64,000 nt of DNA from Zychaea mexicana. Taxonomy: Eukaryota; Mucoromycota; Mucoromycetes; Mucorales; Lichtheimiaceae. Below the pieces are notes generated by a model. It did no database searches. It was given only the letters and a program-made list of their open reading frames with translations, and was not told the origin of the DNA. The stretch is from NCBI RefSeq assembly GCF_025766255.1, contig NW_026516664.1, positions 62,001-126,000 on the forward strand, written 5' to 3'. Made by a program: the position numbers and the translations under genes. Of this stretch, positions 10,990 to 23,205 are shown piece by piece; position 1 is the stretch's first letter; every line of letters begins with the position of its first letter.

Positions 10990-13580
10990 TATAGACCTAA
11001 TGGGGTCTGGGAGACCGAGATGTGACGTACTGCTTGTAAAAGAATTTCATCTTGGGCATGGATTGGCTCACTCGCAAAGACATCAGCTTAGATCCATGCA
11101 CTGGCACCATCAGCAAACCAGCAGAGCAAAATACGACCACCCATCAGCAGATCATCGATGACATTATTCTGCGCAAGTATCCCGATCTGACCAAGGACGG
11201 ACCACAACAAGCTGTAACGAACGCATATTATCAACATTAAATCGACACAGATGATGCCCCACCTGTGGTAGCACCCGAGTACCGCCGATCACCACTAGAA
11301 AGTCAGATCATTGCCGAAGAAGTCAAGAAAATGCTCGATCGTAACGTAGTCCGCCCAAGCACAAGCCTATGGCGATCTCCTGTCATCAAGAAACCAGATA
11401 ATTCGTGGCGCTTTGCTGCTGACCTCTAAGCTGTCAACCATATCACTTGCCAAAATAAACTTCCACTCCCAATAATCAACCAGCTCTTGGACAAATTACA
11501 GGAAACAACATAAATCAACCTACAAAGCAGTTACTGGCTCCTATTTATACGGAAGAAGATAGATGCAAACTGCCTTCGTTGCCAACAGTTCACTCGACGA
11601 GTTCAACTCTATGTGCTTTGGATTATACAATGCGCCATCTTATACTTCTCAATTTTTTATTTAGCACGCGCTGTCCAAGGCCTTGAAGGTTCCATGGTAT
11701 ACTCAGACGATGTACTCAATTTTGCTGCTATGGTAAAACAACATAAAACAGAGAGTGACGCCGTCTTGTCACTTCTCAGCAAATATATCCTCTAAATTTC
11801 ATTTAAGAAATGTCAATTTTTCAAGTCAAAAGTCAAATACTTTGGTTTCTATATCAGCGCACATTGTAACTATCTGAACCCAGGGAAGACTATAACCATT
11901 GTATCCTGGAAAACTCCAATCGGTCAAAGCCTTACAACGATTCTTATAGTTCTGCGGCTTTCATCAAAAGTTCATCAGCCACCTGTCAACAATTGCCGCT
12001 CCTATATACTGTTTACTCCTCTCAGACACCAAGTTTGCCTGGGATCAAGAATGTCAGTGCGCATTCGACAATCTCTAAAAACAGACTATCACCACTGTAC
12101 CGACCCTGGCCTACCCCAACCCACGATTACCATACGAGCTGCATGTTGATAGCAGTATCTGGGATCAGGAGCTGTTCTTGTCCAAAATGGCCGCCCTGCC
12201 GCATTCGCAAGTCGCACACTCACGCCATCCGAATCGTCATTCTCAGCAACACAAATTGAGTGTCTTGTTATGGTTTGGAATTTACAATACTTCCATTGTT
12301 ACGTATATGGTGCGACCCTCACGATCTATACCGATTATGCCGCTCTCAAGTCCATTCTCGCCACCATATTGCCAGAGGTCGTCTCGCCCGTTGGATTCTT
12401 CTACTACAAGCATACGAATTCACGACTCATCGTTGCAAACGTATCAACAATGCCGCGCCAGATGCGCTTAGCCGTTTGACCAAGAACAAATTGGCCTTAC
12501 TGTGGAGAATTTCGCCGCTAACAAAGAATCGATCTCTTCATCAAATCGATCTTGCAACAAAATGTCCAGAAGCCATACATGTGGGCCAATCACATCCTTT
12601 TTCGACAACACCAAGATCAACCACCCAAACTCGTCTTGCCCACGTGTGATGATCTCGATGGTACTCACAGCTGCATACAATGATAACCTCACCGGCCACT
12701 TCGGAGTAGACGAAACACCGGACAAGGCGAACCATTTAGCTTGGTGGACGACCATGAACGAGAATGTCAGCGCATCATGCCAAATTTATAAGGTCAGCAC
12801 TATTTCCACTACCGCCCCCATGGAACCAATATTGCCTCGTTTTGCTGGAGAAATCTGGGCTGCAGATATCACTACCCTTCCGGAAAGCACAAGGCGAAAC
12901 AAGTTCCTGCTAGTCTTCAATCGAGTATCTTTCCAAATGGGCTGTCATTGCACCACTTCCAAGCTTCGACGTCGCATTAAGACATGGAATCCCAAACAGA
13001 CTAATCACTGACAATGGTCTCGGACGCCATGAAAGCAGGATTCTACGACTGGGAGTATCTCGCTCGTTAACGTCAATCGAATACCCGCAGTCTGATGGAT
13101 TGGTAAAAAAGTTCAACTATACGATCAAGACGTCTTTGGCCGCGTATATCGCAACTAACCCTGCTGCATGGGACGAGGTCCTGCCCTTTGTCACGTATGC
13201 ATACAACACAGCCAAACAGGTGTCTACTGGTTACTCACCGCTCGAGCTCATGTATCGTCGTCGCCCTGTAGTACCATTGCCAAACGAGCTGTGCCCAGCC
13301 GCGAAAACTTTTTAAGAAGAACCATGGATGTACTATATCTCAGTACCCACATACCAATATTACATGGACAGGCTATAGAAAGCATACAAAAGGTCCAAGC
13401 TCGTCAAAAACGTTTTGATGACAAAACGAAGAACACCAAAATGACTATAACCGGGAGACTAGTCATGCGACGCAACATGGAAAAACAAACATTCCCAAGG
13501 AACGCTGAATTGGTCCGTACATTGCCCTCTACAAAAACAACAAAGAAAGAACATCTTTCAAATCAAGAAGCAAGATGAAA
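10990..13580 (+). mobile_element. Decayed Ty3/gypsy LTR retrotransposon (pol remnant)
   Basis: Broken plus-strand pieces appear in the order protease, reverse transcriptase, RNase H, integrase, which is the Ty3/gypsy order. The protease end shows LGMDWL near 11055. The RT fingers (VVRPSTSLWRSPV, about 11345-11385) and the YSDD catalytic box (11700-11711) are recognisable. The RNase H piece contains IYTDYAALKSIL (about 12325-12360). Integrase pieces include ITTLPESTRRNKFLLV, the YPQSDGLV motif (about 13080-13105) and AYNTAKQVSTGYSPLELMY (about 13200-13255). In-frame stops (for example at 11238, and within the RT at about 11428 and 11510) and several frame changes make it non-functional. I found no gag region, flanking LTRs, primer-binding site or target duplication, so the ends are approximate. 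Confidence 0.85.
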
Positions 13581-14063
13581 ACCAGTTGTTTACAACCACC
13601 GCCACCACGCCATTTTTCCTCCCTCTTTCCTTCTCTTTTGCTCTTTCATCGAAAACTGTGTTCATTTTCACGTATTTGCAACATTACAACTGTCCACCAC
13701 AACAAATCAACTAGACTGTCGTGAATTTGTTTCTAGCTTCTATCCAAAACCTTAACAAAGTCATTGACTTGAAGGACTGCCAGCGTATTCTCTGATCTAA
13801 TAAGCAATAAATGTATGTAGCACTTCTATTGAAAATAAGATTGTTTTTATGCAAAAGGGTATTATACTAGTTGTTTAATATTACCATCGGTCGATACAAC
13901 ATGTTATGAAAAATGTCTTTCCTTGATGACGTTTGGTTATATATTCTTGAAAAGTCTTATTTTTATATTGAGTTTTTTTGTTCAAATTATTTGATGTGAA
14001 AAAAGGTACAGGCGAGGGGATAATAGAAGCTTCGATATACTTGGTTTATTAAAGACGAACGTA

Positions 14064-14850
14064 TTACCCGGCTCGGTTCTTTGGCTTTGAGCAAGCCTTG
14101 TTGTAATGCTCTTGGGTAATGAGATGAGCCTCGATTGCCTATTGATTACAATGACGGGTTTGTATTATTATTTTCCTAGCCCAAGTCTGGTAGATAACAA
14201 AAATAGTACGTACTGGACGGTAGCCGACATGAGGCTGGGTAGCATTGCCGTTAGCCTTTTTGTAGATACCAACGACGACGGCACCACCGAGACCGACGTT
14301 ATGCTGGAGAGCATATTTGCAGTTGGGGACTTGACGGTCGCCAGCCCGTTCACGGAAGCTGTCATGTGCGCTTTATAAAGTTTTGGATGGTAGTGACAAT
14401 GAGCATTTACTTTACAAATAAGTCAATTATTTTACTTTTTAATTACCTGTGCACTGAGCCAAGCCAGTGGCACCAAGAGGATGGCCGTTGGAGATCAAAC
14501 CGCCCAAGGGTTGATAACATATTTACCGCCATATATGTTATTACCCGAGTCGTGTGAGCCTTGTCTGGGACAGTCAAGCCGAGAGCATCGTATGTCAACA
14601 ACTCATTGGCGGAGGAACAATCGTGCAATTCGACTACTTGGACATCGTTAGGTGTGATTCTAGCAGTAGCGAGTGTTTCTTTGGCAGCAGAGACAGTCAT
14701 GTCGAAACCAGCCCATTGGATAGCATCAATGGTCAAAAGACGAGGCGTGTCCGTGGCCATTGACTGGGCACAGATCTCAACAGCCTGATCCATCAAGTTG
14801 TTTAAACGAGGATGGTACTCGAAGAGACGTAGCAGACTAACTGAAGTATC
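14064..14850 (-). pseudogene. Dead SCP-x-type peroxisomal thiolase gene
   Basis: The minus strand carries the C-terminal third of a thiolase of the sterol-carrier-protein-x group, which acts in peroxisomal beta-oxidation or branched-chain acyl-CoA cleavage. Recognisable in order are: EICAQSMATD; VVELHDCSSANELLTY (the family usually has HDCF, here Ser); YGGKYVIN; LISNGHPLGATGLAQC (the conserved GHPLG box, about 14465-14500); [19 protein letters not shown]; and a terminal exon AIEAHLITQEHYNKACSK ending with a stop at 14064. Frame is lost around 14545, around 14507 and again at the next exon junction. The N-terminal two thirds, including the first catalytic Cys region, are missing upstream. There is no SCP2 lipid-transfer domain after it. 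Confidence 0.78.
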
Positions 14851-17132
14851 CTCTCTTGTTTAGGTAACCGGTTATAGATCCCATACTAGCAATAAAACTG
14901 AAAGGTGTTGTCCACCATAGTGCTAAGGCGAAGTTGTTGCGAGCAAAAAAAAATAGAAAGGAGTGTAGGGGCTGGGATAGGTGATCTCTATAACCCAATC
15001 AATGCTGGTTTATCGTTGGCTCTTAAAAAATTGCACAATTTATTGACCTTCCCCAGCTACTGCATAACGAACTTCACAAGTCAATAGATAACATAAAGTG
15101 CAGTAGTACGTATCACATTCAGACAACGTGGAGCGGCCAGATGTAGCTACGATTATATCTGGACCACTTTTATGCAACGTAAAGTGGAACAGTTTTCAAT
15201 ATAGAGACATATTTAATACATATAGTAAAGCTGAATACTACTACTACAACTTTTTAAAGCACTACCTCCGAAAAATTGCAAAAAGGAACGACAGAAATTG
15301 AGTGTGGCGCTTATAAAATCTGTATCACAAGGTTGCCGCCTTTAGGTATTTCTAAAGAGAAGCAGCACATTTAGCGATATGTACGATGTGCTTAAATGCT
15401 GTACTGCACAGAAATTATAACCTTGTGCATATGTAGGACAAATTCAGTGTGATGTGGCGACGCAGGTGAGCAAGCCACTTGAGAAGGCTTTTCTTTTTCT
15501 CAGGACTATGAAAGATCACAAAAAAGCCGGACTCATACTTGCCTGATCCTAGTACATGGTAGGGAAAGCTTTGAGCTCTTGCAGTGTGTATACACCTGGG
15601 GAGTTTATTAGATTATGTTTGGCATAAAACGTTGCATATCTCTCTAATCTACTTTTTGCTAGCGAAAACGCATTATTATGAATCATTTCGTTCAACAACG
15701 AGACGTGGCTGTGCAAAAGAAAAATGATGATATTATTAACTCATCGATGAAAGCGTAATAGGATTCGATCATCATCCATATATCGACTAGCGTATACTAA
15801 ACACCGGCGCATTTTCCTTGATGATCTGCTCTCACATAATAGAAGTCAGATTTCTTCGGTTTTAAGTGACGACCCTTTGTTTCAAACTAATGACATATTA
15901 GCCTCCGCAGTAGATCTTTTTTTTTTATTTATCAATCAATACTACTGCGCAACCACTGCTGCCCAGTATTATAAAGGATGCTGCTCGATCAGCAGAATTC
16001 GCCACAGAGGAAGTGCCACATTTTGGACTGTTTTGGCACGGCATTCCCAGCAACAGCACCGTTACATTGCTAAAGCGAGAATATGTATGGCGTAACAAGG
16101 AATGCCTTGTCAGTTACCAGGTAAAATACCGTCTCCGCCTCACCCCCAGAAAAGGGTTGAGACGCCCAAAAAAGAAATACACTCATTACGCATCAATGTT
16201 TTTCTTATGTAACTACAGATACCTGCATATTGAACAAAGAACATTGCTAGCTCTGTCCTCTCTCTATAATGATAGTGCGCGCCATCTTTAATTTGAACCG
16301 GAGCTTGCTGGATCTACATGTGCCTGTGTCAAAAGGCTGTTGTTTCTTCTCTTCTTGGCAGGAGATTTCCCTAGCATATTTTTTTGCACAGCCCGTTGAT
16401 GACAAACACTGGAGAAGTTTCTCAGAATTCTGAAGAGATCTACGACATGCTCAAATATAACCGAATAAGTTGAATAAATACAGTTTATTTTGGGGTGTTC
16501 CACACTTTCAAAGCAAAAGCAAAAACCGATTCTCAAAGCCAACGTCTAAAAATAGCATGAACGGTAACGATTTTTGTTTACATCACCTGGGGCGCAATAG
16601 TAAAGAGGTCCGATCATTTGATTGTGTTAAACCTACTCTGATTAGTAGCGACTACGGCATATACCAGCCATAGATCTTTAGCCATTTATGGCTAACCTCT
16701 CTTATCCATTCTTTGACCTCTTCTCGGCTCTTGATGGCTTTGTTCAAGATGCCACTGGAAGTGTACAAACAGTGCTGTGTGTGAAAAGGAGGTGAGATCC
16801 CAGGTTTGTGCACATTTCTCAACGAGAACGTTCTGGCGCAGTAGACAGCGGGGCTTGCCAATAGCACCACTACACACTAACTTTAGTTACTGTCATAAAC
16901 TATTATCGTATACATACTAAATATTGACACAGTAGTAGTCTATCTCCAAGCTAAGGAAAAAGGCTGGATTGCCCGTGACCTGTGTTTCACCGAAGTGCAT
17001 TGTGAGGGCTTTTTCTGTTTTGCTTTCTTTCTCTCTCTCTCTTTTCTCCTCCCTCTCCTTCACTTTTCCTCCCTGCCCCGCACACTCCTCCAAACCTTTT
17101 TTATTCTTTATTATTTTATTTTCGCCTACATT
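14851..17132. other. Gene-poor stretch and promoter region
   Basis: No intact gene is visible. A short plus-strand run at about 16000-16120 (WHGIPSNSTVTLLKREY) reads like protein and ends at a possible donor site, so it may be an exon remnant; I cannot name it. A minus-strand frame at 16652-16870 is also open but has no motif. The CT-rich tract at about 17027-17090 is typical of a fungal core promoter or 5' leader for the gene starting at 17133. Confidence 0.4.
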
Positions 17133-19898
17133 ATGTTTTCACCCTATATAAAACATGATGTAGACATTGCACGATCATCGTCCTCCGCTTCGCCACCGTC
17201 ATCGCCCGTCAACAAGACGCTAGACTTCAACACCACACAACGCCGAATGAACAATCTCAACCCTCATCTGTCAGACATTACCGTCAACCTCGGCTATCCA
17301 CCGCGGCGAGAGAGCAGCACCAAGCGAACAGTAGCAGCAGCAACGTCGTACTTTTCCATCAAGGACAAAGTGCTGGAACCGCGACGGTTTTTTCAATACA
17401 GCAGTCGAAAATATCGCCAACGGACGCGCTGGGGACGATTCTTCTTGCTTGGCGCCGGCCTCTTTCTGTTTATTTTCATTTTCGGATACATACCCTTTTT
17501 CAACTTTGCAAAGACAGCTTCGACGTTAACGACTCCTACTTCTGCGGGTACTGCAGTTGCTGCAGAGCCGCAACGTGACCAGATCCTCCTGTATCGCATC
17601 ATCGGCAATGATCTTCCGCCGCGGCACAAAGAGGGCCAGACCCTGTCGAATCTGCACTTTATTTTGGAGCACGAGCCCTCGTTTCCAAACTTTCGCAAAA
17701 TATTTTTGTTAAACCGCATTTCCGATCCTACCAGCGAAGCTGCTGTCGTGCGCTTGTTGGAAAAATACGGCATGGAGTACATCCGTGTTCCCTTTGTCGA
17801 AGAAGAGTACAAGCAGCTGGACTTTCGGCTGGAGCATTTTCCTGAGCCAGACTTTTTGCATTCTGATGATTACCGCCGACTCTCCAAAGTTGCAAAGCTG
17901 CGTACACTGGATTACACATACCATGACAAAAACCTTTATGCAATGAACAATGTAAGTTTTCTTGCCATTTCGCTGTCTTCGATCAACAAAAGCAAACTGG
18001 GAGGGTGGCGCTAACTGGATAGCGTTTAGAATGGAGGACGTAATACGGCTATACAACATGGCCGATCTATCAGCAACGCACGCTGGATCATGCCTTTTGA
18101 TGGCAACTGCTACTTGAGCCACAACGCATTCAACGAGATCAAAACGCAGCTCGATCGGCACGGCGCAGACACCAAATATTTCGTCGTACCAATGACTCGT
18201 CTGTTGAATAACTCGGTGCTGTTAAATAACTTGGACGAAAAACCCAAAGCATTGGAGGAACCACAGATTATTTTTCGATACGATGCAACCGAAGAATACA
18301 ATCTGAACATGCGGTATGGTCGACGCAGTAAGGTAGGCTAGCCGATTTATACAAGTTTACTTAAGTATATTGAGTAATTGGGAAGATGGAATTATCTAAC
18401 AATTTTGGATAATTAGCTCGAGTTGCTATGGAGACTTGGTGCAAAGGAAGATCGTCGCTTAAATCGACCCACGGTTGCTTGGGAACCGATCGAGCGTCCA
18501 TACAGCAAGGACAAGGGAAACTTTCGTACGATCGGGTGGGTTTTTCGACTGTTTTCGGGCAATCAGCAGCAGGAGGAGAACAAAAAGGAGGCGTCATCGA
18601 TCCGTGCATTTAATCGACTCTTGGCGATTCAGTCATCGTTGGACGGTCTAGATGAGCAGATTGCGCGACGGACGTTCCGACAAGATCGTCTGTTCTTATA
18701 CAACGAGACCGAAATGGCGAGCATTCGACAAGCGTATTGGAGCAAAGACGGACATGTGGCGACAATGATGGAGGAGCTGGAAAAGCGCGCAGAGGTCATC
18801 TTGGAGGATACGCAAAAACGTCTCGCACCAATGTCGGTGACGGATGACATGGATTCAGTAGGGCCTGAGGAACTGCCGTCGTTGTTTGCAAAAGAAGATG
18901 CGTCAGCTTATTTAGGACCACTCTCGCAGAACGTGACAACGTTAACGTTGGCAAACTACTTCTTGGGAGCGGAAAAGTACGGGCGATGGGCAGCAAACTT
19001 GGTGCGCGTATATTTCCTTAACGAGTTTGCGCTTGAAGACCAGGACGAATACAGCTCTGCACGCATGATTCCGGACAACACGCATCTTCTGGACTTTTTG
19101 TCAGACCAAGGCTATTCGTTCCCCAGCCTCAGTCGGGTACCCCGAGTTGTACCAAAATACACTACGAATCGGATCGTTAAAGCATCAGATCTCACAAAAA
19201 CTGACATCACCGCCTTGCTCGACTCGATGCGGCTTTTGCGTCGCACGCAGATGCTCACGCATAAGGAATACATTGAGCTCCAGGCATCCATGGCAGAGGT
19301 GTTGGAGTTCCTCATCACCTCACCCACCGGTATCCATCTTGCACAGTTGACAAATCACCATGGGGTGCTGTACGACCTGCAGGTAACCGCCCTTGCAGCG
19401 TTCACAGACGATGTTCGACTGTTGCTTCGTGTAGCCAACCGGTGCCGCATGCGGATCGGCAAACAGTTTATGGCGGATGGCTCACAGCCGTATCAGGACG
19501 CGTCTGTCCAGACACGATTGCAGTCACTGTCCGTTCCTGCCGGCGATGCTGGCGCTCTGCTTTTGCAATATGAGACACTTAATCTTCGGTATTGGACCAT
19601 GCTTGCAAGGGGGGTCCAAAACACTGGCGTGGCCAAGGACATCTGGCACTACACTGCCAAGAACTTTGGACGGATATCGCATACAGTGGTAGCACATTTG
19701 AAGAACCATGCCACGAGCTCACCGTATGTCAAGGCGCAGCTTGCCCCGTTGGCACACATGGCGCGCTATGCCTTCCTTTACAGCGATGTAGATCCAAGCA
19801 GACAAGATATAATTTCTGATCGACAGTGGATACTTGACTATGCTTCTGATTTCCAACCTGTTGACGACAATGGCACCGTTGCATTCTTAATTCAATAA
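17133..19898 (+). CDS. Membrane-anchored glycosyltransferase-like and alginate-lyase-like protein
   Basis: Exons 17133..17951, 18030..18332 and 18417..19898 join in phase (867 aa). About 100 cytosolic residues (Ser/Pro/Thr-rich, then basic) precede a single membrane span at about 103-123, a type II topology. Residues about 148-370 form a globular region containing YRIIGNDLPPRHKEGQTL, NNGGRNTAIQHGR and WIMPFDGNC, which resembles a nucleotide-sugar transferase fold; the match is by pattern only. Residues about 530-860 resemble the alginate lyase superfamily (all-alpha toroid). They have the ANYFLGAEKYGRWAANLVR helix and the signature NHHGVLYDLQV at 687-697, matching the catalytic Asn-His motif. 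It would act in the Golgi or at the cell surface. Mucoralean walls contain glucuronic-acid polymers, a plausible substrate class, but that is inference. The first in-frame ATG after the CT-rich leader was taken as start. Confidence 0.8.
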
Positions 19899-20192
19899 CT
19901 CACCCACTTATCCAGTCACTTTTTCAAAAATCACACACACTCTTTTTCTCTCTTCACTCTCCTCATCACACACATTATACATCTACTACTTACATAGACC
20001 ATTCGTTCTTCTGCATACACTCACTACAACATTACATGTTTTTTCTTTCCTTGTTGTTTACACGCACATACACACTCACACACACACAAAAAAGTCAAAA
20101 GAGAGAATGGATACCCCCCTCCTGCATTAACTGATATATATCGATTTTTGTATGTATAATCTATTTGTTGTTCTTTTCTGCTTGTGTTTTAT

Positions 20193-21335
20193 TTATTGTT
20201 GTTGTTGTTGTTGTTGTGCATCCATCCATGTCTTTACATTGCAAGACCAATGCGCTTCATATTGTCCAAACCATCCACTGCTGACCTTTTTGACCTTCCT
20301 GAATCCGTGCTTCTGTAAAAACTGAGCAGCTGTGCCTTGCAATTCGTTTGTCACTGCATTGACTGTGTGGATATCGTGGTCATTGGCCCACACCATGGCA
20401 CGGTTGATCAGCACCGTGCCTAATCCGCATCCCTGGAACTGATATTTCACTGCCATACGCTGCAGTGTCGCTGTATGTGGCGGCGACGGTTCAGCAAACA
20501 CGCGAGGCTTCGACTCCTTTGCAACGAGTAAACTTGGCGTCGACAAATGGTAACGTTCACACACCCAGCGACCTAACCGCTGCCAGCTAGGACCCATTAT
20601 CGGCCTTGCATCCATCACGGGTTTCTTATAACAGGCCAATCCGACTATGCCGCACGGTGCCCCATCCACTTCGAGCACCCAGAAATGACCTGGTGTCCGT
20701 TCATCTTCGGGCAGTAGTTCCCGCACGAGTTCAGTTGCTGGTTTGGTATCTTTGTCAAAAGTAACGCGCTTCTTCTTTTTCTTTTTCTTTTGCTTGTCAT
20801 CATCGTCGTTGTTTTCTTCTTCTTTTGCTGCTGCTGTTTTTGTTGACGGTGGTGATGATGGTGGTTGTTCTTCTTCTTCTTCTGTATGCTCTGGTGTAGC
20901 GACAATTTGTTCGTACTTGTTGTAATTAAGATAATAGATTTCCGGGTCGCTCAAGTCGTTTAGTCGCACTGTCTCGACTTGGTCAACGGTTTCGAAACGA
21001 TCGGTCAGAAAAAAGAGTGCTGAGAAACCGACGAGTGCCCAGCTCACGGTGAAAAAGATACGTAGTGCAATGCCAGTCCAGCTTGGCATATTCATTCCAT
21101 GTAACAGCACCGGTACAATCGCGAGTAGATATGCGTACACGGCAATCCAAATTATCCAAGTGGTTGGCGACATTAGCTTGCGCTTGACGCCTTCTGGGAC
21201 AAGCGCAAAATAGGTGCTGTAAAAGAGGTAGTCGACATATTCGCGATCGGTGGGTCTATACGTCCGTATACAAAGTTTCGGATCGTTTGTTGTTGTTGAT
21301 GATGCTGGCGACGATGACGATGCGGGTTCCGCCAT
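20193..21335 (-). CDS. Membrane-linked GNAT-family N-acetyltransferase
   Basis: A single exon encodes 380 aa from the ATG at 21335. After an N-terminal segment (CIRTYRPTDREYVDYLF), two hydrophobic segments at about 75-100 and 105-125 form a hairpin membrane anchor, as in NAT8-like acetyltransferases. A long charged insert follows, with Glu, Asp and Lys runs. The acetyl-CoA binding region is at about 315-360: the beta strand ATLQRMAVKYQFQGCGLG contains the Q-x-x-G-x-G loop, and VNAVTNELQGTAAQFLQKHGF is the helix that follows. The C-terminus ends in a Gln run encoded by TTG/CAA repeats. The substrate is unknown; NAT8 relatives acetylate lysines or Cys-conjugates at the ER. An upstream in-frame reading exists but lacks conserved content. 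Confidence 0.85.
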   Translation of the reverse strand: MAEPASSSSPASSTTTNDPKLCIRTYRPTDREYVDYLFYSTYFALVPEGVKRKLMSPTTWIIWIAVYAYLLAIVPVLLHGMNMPSWTGIALRIFFTVSWALVGFSALFFLTDRFETVDQVETVRLNDLSDPEIYYLNYNKYEQIVATPEHTEEEEEQPPSSPPSTKTAAAKEEENNDDDDKQKKKKKKKRVTFDKDTKPATELVRELLPEDERTPGHFWVLEVDGAPCGIVGLACYKKPVMDARPIMGPSWQRLGRWVCERYHLSTPSLLVAKESKPRVFAEPSPPHTATLQRMAVKYQFQGCGLGTVLINRAMVWANDHDIHTVNAVTNELQGTAAQFLQKHGFRKVKKVSSGWFGQYEAHWSCNVKTWMDAQQQQQQQ

Positions 21336-21766
21336 TTTGGTTTTATTAAAGAAAGAGCACAAAAAAAAAATCGAGCTCGTGGGTGTTTCAAGTTGGTTTC
21401 CTATACAGTAGGACTGTTTTTTGTCTTTTATTGCTATAGGATGCTTGCTAGAATGCCAAATGCAGTGAGAAGAGGAGATATGCAGAGAAGGATAAGGATG
21501 GGCCAAGTGGTGGTGCGGCGGGTCAGGGATAAAGAGAGAAGTAGGGTTATACAGATATATGTGTTTCTTGTTGCAGTGTGTATGTGAATATTAGCTAGTC
21601 GACGACGACTGGGAAGATATCCGATGACCCAGAGACACCGGCTTCAGCTGCTGTCGCCTTCTGTGGCGCCACTTTCTAAGCTCTGCCGTGCTCTCTTGGC
21701 CAGCCTTAAATACTTTTAAGAAAGTATATATCAGACATGCTGTATAATTGTTTTCCGTTTTACCTT

Positions 21767-22607
21767 TTACACCTCACTTTTCTTCCAATTTAACTTTTTC
21801 CTCTTACGTTCTTTTTCAGTTTCATCCAACTTCTGCAAGAAATCCTGTCCCACGTTGGTCGACCCCGTCAAGGATAAGTTCATGATTTCCTTGAGCCGTA
21901 TCTTGAATGTATTTTCTAGTGTTGCTGGAAGCTCGTTGTCGATGATCAGGCCGTATAGCTTTGTGCCAAACTGATAGAAATACGGGGAAATTTGTCGAAA
22001 GTCAATGCTGGTTGGACTTGCATCTAGCGCGTTGCGCACCCGGGTGCCGTATGCTCTGGGTAACTCTATGGTCACTATACTCCTGGTTTGTTTGTTTTTT
22101 TGTACATAGGTTATTAGGTCTAGAACTGCTAACGTTCAATAACAGGAACAACTTACCCGCCGTCCGGAAGCCTGATGAGTTTTTTGTCGTGGATCACATA
22201 AGAAGTAGTAGCAGTGCCACATTTTTTAGTATTGCATTTTTTTTTATCGCGCCTCTCCGCAAAACTGTAGAGCTAACCTATATTGTGCGAGCATTTTGGC
22301 AATCCAAAACGGCAGTTCGACACGCGAATTGGCTGTAATCTGGAATTTCCACTCTAATAGTGAGTGGGAGCATCTTTATTTTTGTGAAAGTAAAAGGAAA
22401 GTGGAACGATCGGTTCACCTCGTTGCCGTCTCCTGTTAGGTTTGCAGAAGCATCCATCTCATGAAGAAAAATGCATGGTATTTTCTATAGGGGAATGGAA
22501 ACATTGACATTAAATTTCCCAATTTCTATACTGCTTACTCGAGTGACAATACGCACTGAATGTTCTGCTAGGATGGAGTCTATGTCGTAATATTCTTCGT
22601 TATTCAT
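21767..22607 (-). CDS. PSF3: GINS complex subunit Psf3
   Basis: Four minus-strand exons join in phase: 22539..22607, 22419..22484, 22278..22339, 21767..22082 (170 aa, the usual size). The N-terminus MNNEEYYDIDSILAEH and the following KIPCIF match the Psf3 start. VELPFWIAKMLAQYR is the conserved linker, and VTIELPRAYGTRVRNALDA with SPYFYQFGTKL is the A-domain core. GINS links Cdc45 and the MCM helicase in the nucleus and is essential for replication initiation and fork movement. The gene lies head to head with the Mrt4 gene, about 600 bp apart. The 195-bp last intron contains an odd open frame (see rejected items). Confidence 0.92.
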
Positions 22608-23205
22608 GGTGGTGAAAGTGGACAAAAAAGGGCCGTTGTTCCTCGTACTTTGTCTGAACTACTTTTTTTTGAGAAACGCCAAACGCCGTTCGCGAAAACG
22701 CGACGCGATTTTGGCAAAAAATCAATTTTGTCGCGTTCGTGATATATACAGCTCGGTATCTTCGTCGTTCTTTTCCTTTGTCTACGCTCTGATCATGTAT
22801 GATTGCTTTAATAGCAGAAGTGCTGCTACGATTTGGTATGATCCTTGACTCTTGATCTCATGGGTCAAGAAAATGGGTAGTCCTATTTTGTGTGCTCCTT
22901 TTTGATTTTGACGATATTTGAGAGATTATGTACAGACAGCATCCTGTAGCTATTTTTTATCATGGGAACGCTCGGGTACTATGAGGCATTGAATGTAACC
23001 AGGTAAAAGCAACTGGTTTCCATGTTTATTATAGGTTCTTAAGCAAGCATGCTGCCATGCAGCTTTGCAGCTCTCTGACAACAAATTTTACGGATTTGGA
23101 AGGTCACACAGTGAGCTGGATCCCAAAACCGCACTCGACACTTTTTCAAAAAAGTGGTGGCTTAACAACTCCTGGTTAAGCACATTCACTTTTTTTTATC
23201 TTACA
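22608..23205. promoter_or_regulatory. Divergent promoter region, PSF3 and MRT4
   Basis: The two start codons are 598 bp apart on opposite strands, so both promoters lie here. No TATA box stands out. No coding exon is visible. Confidence 0.5.

Noticed and set aside
22085..22277. Open frame inside the last PSF3 intron (contains KKCGTATTSYVIHDKKLI)
   Set aside because: It ends at a good donor in the same phase as PSF3 exon 3, so an alternative exon was considered. There is no acceptor upstream at a workable distance and no start codon in frame, while the four-exon PSF3 model explains all conserved residues.
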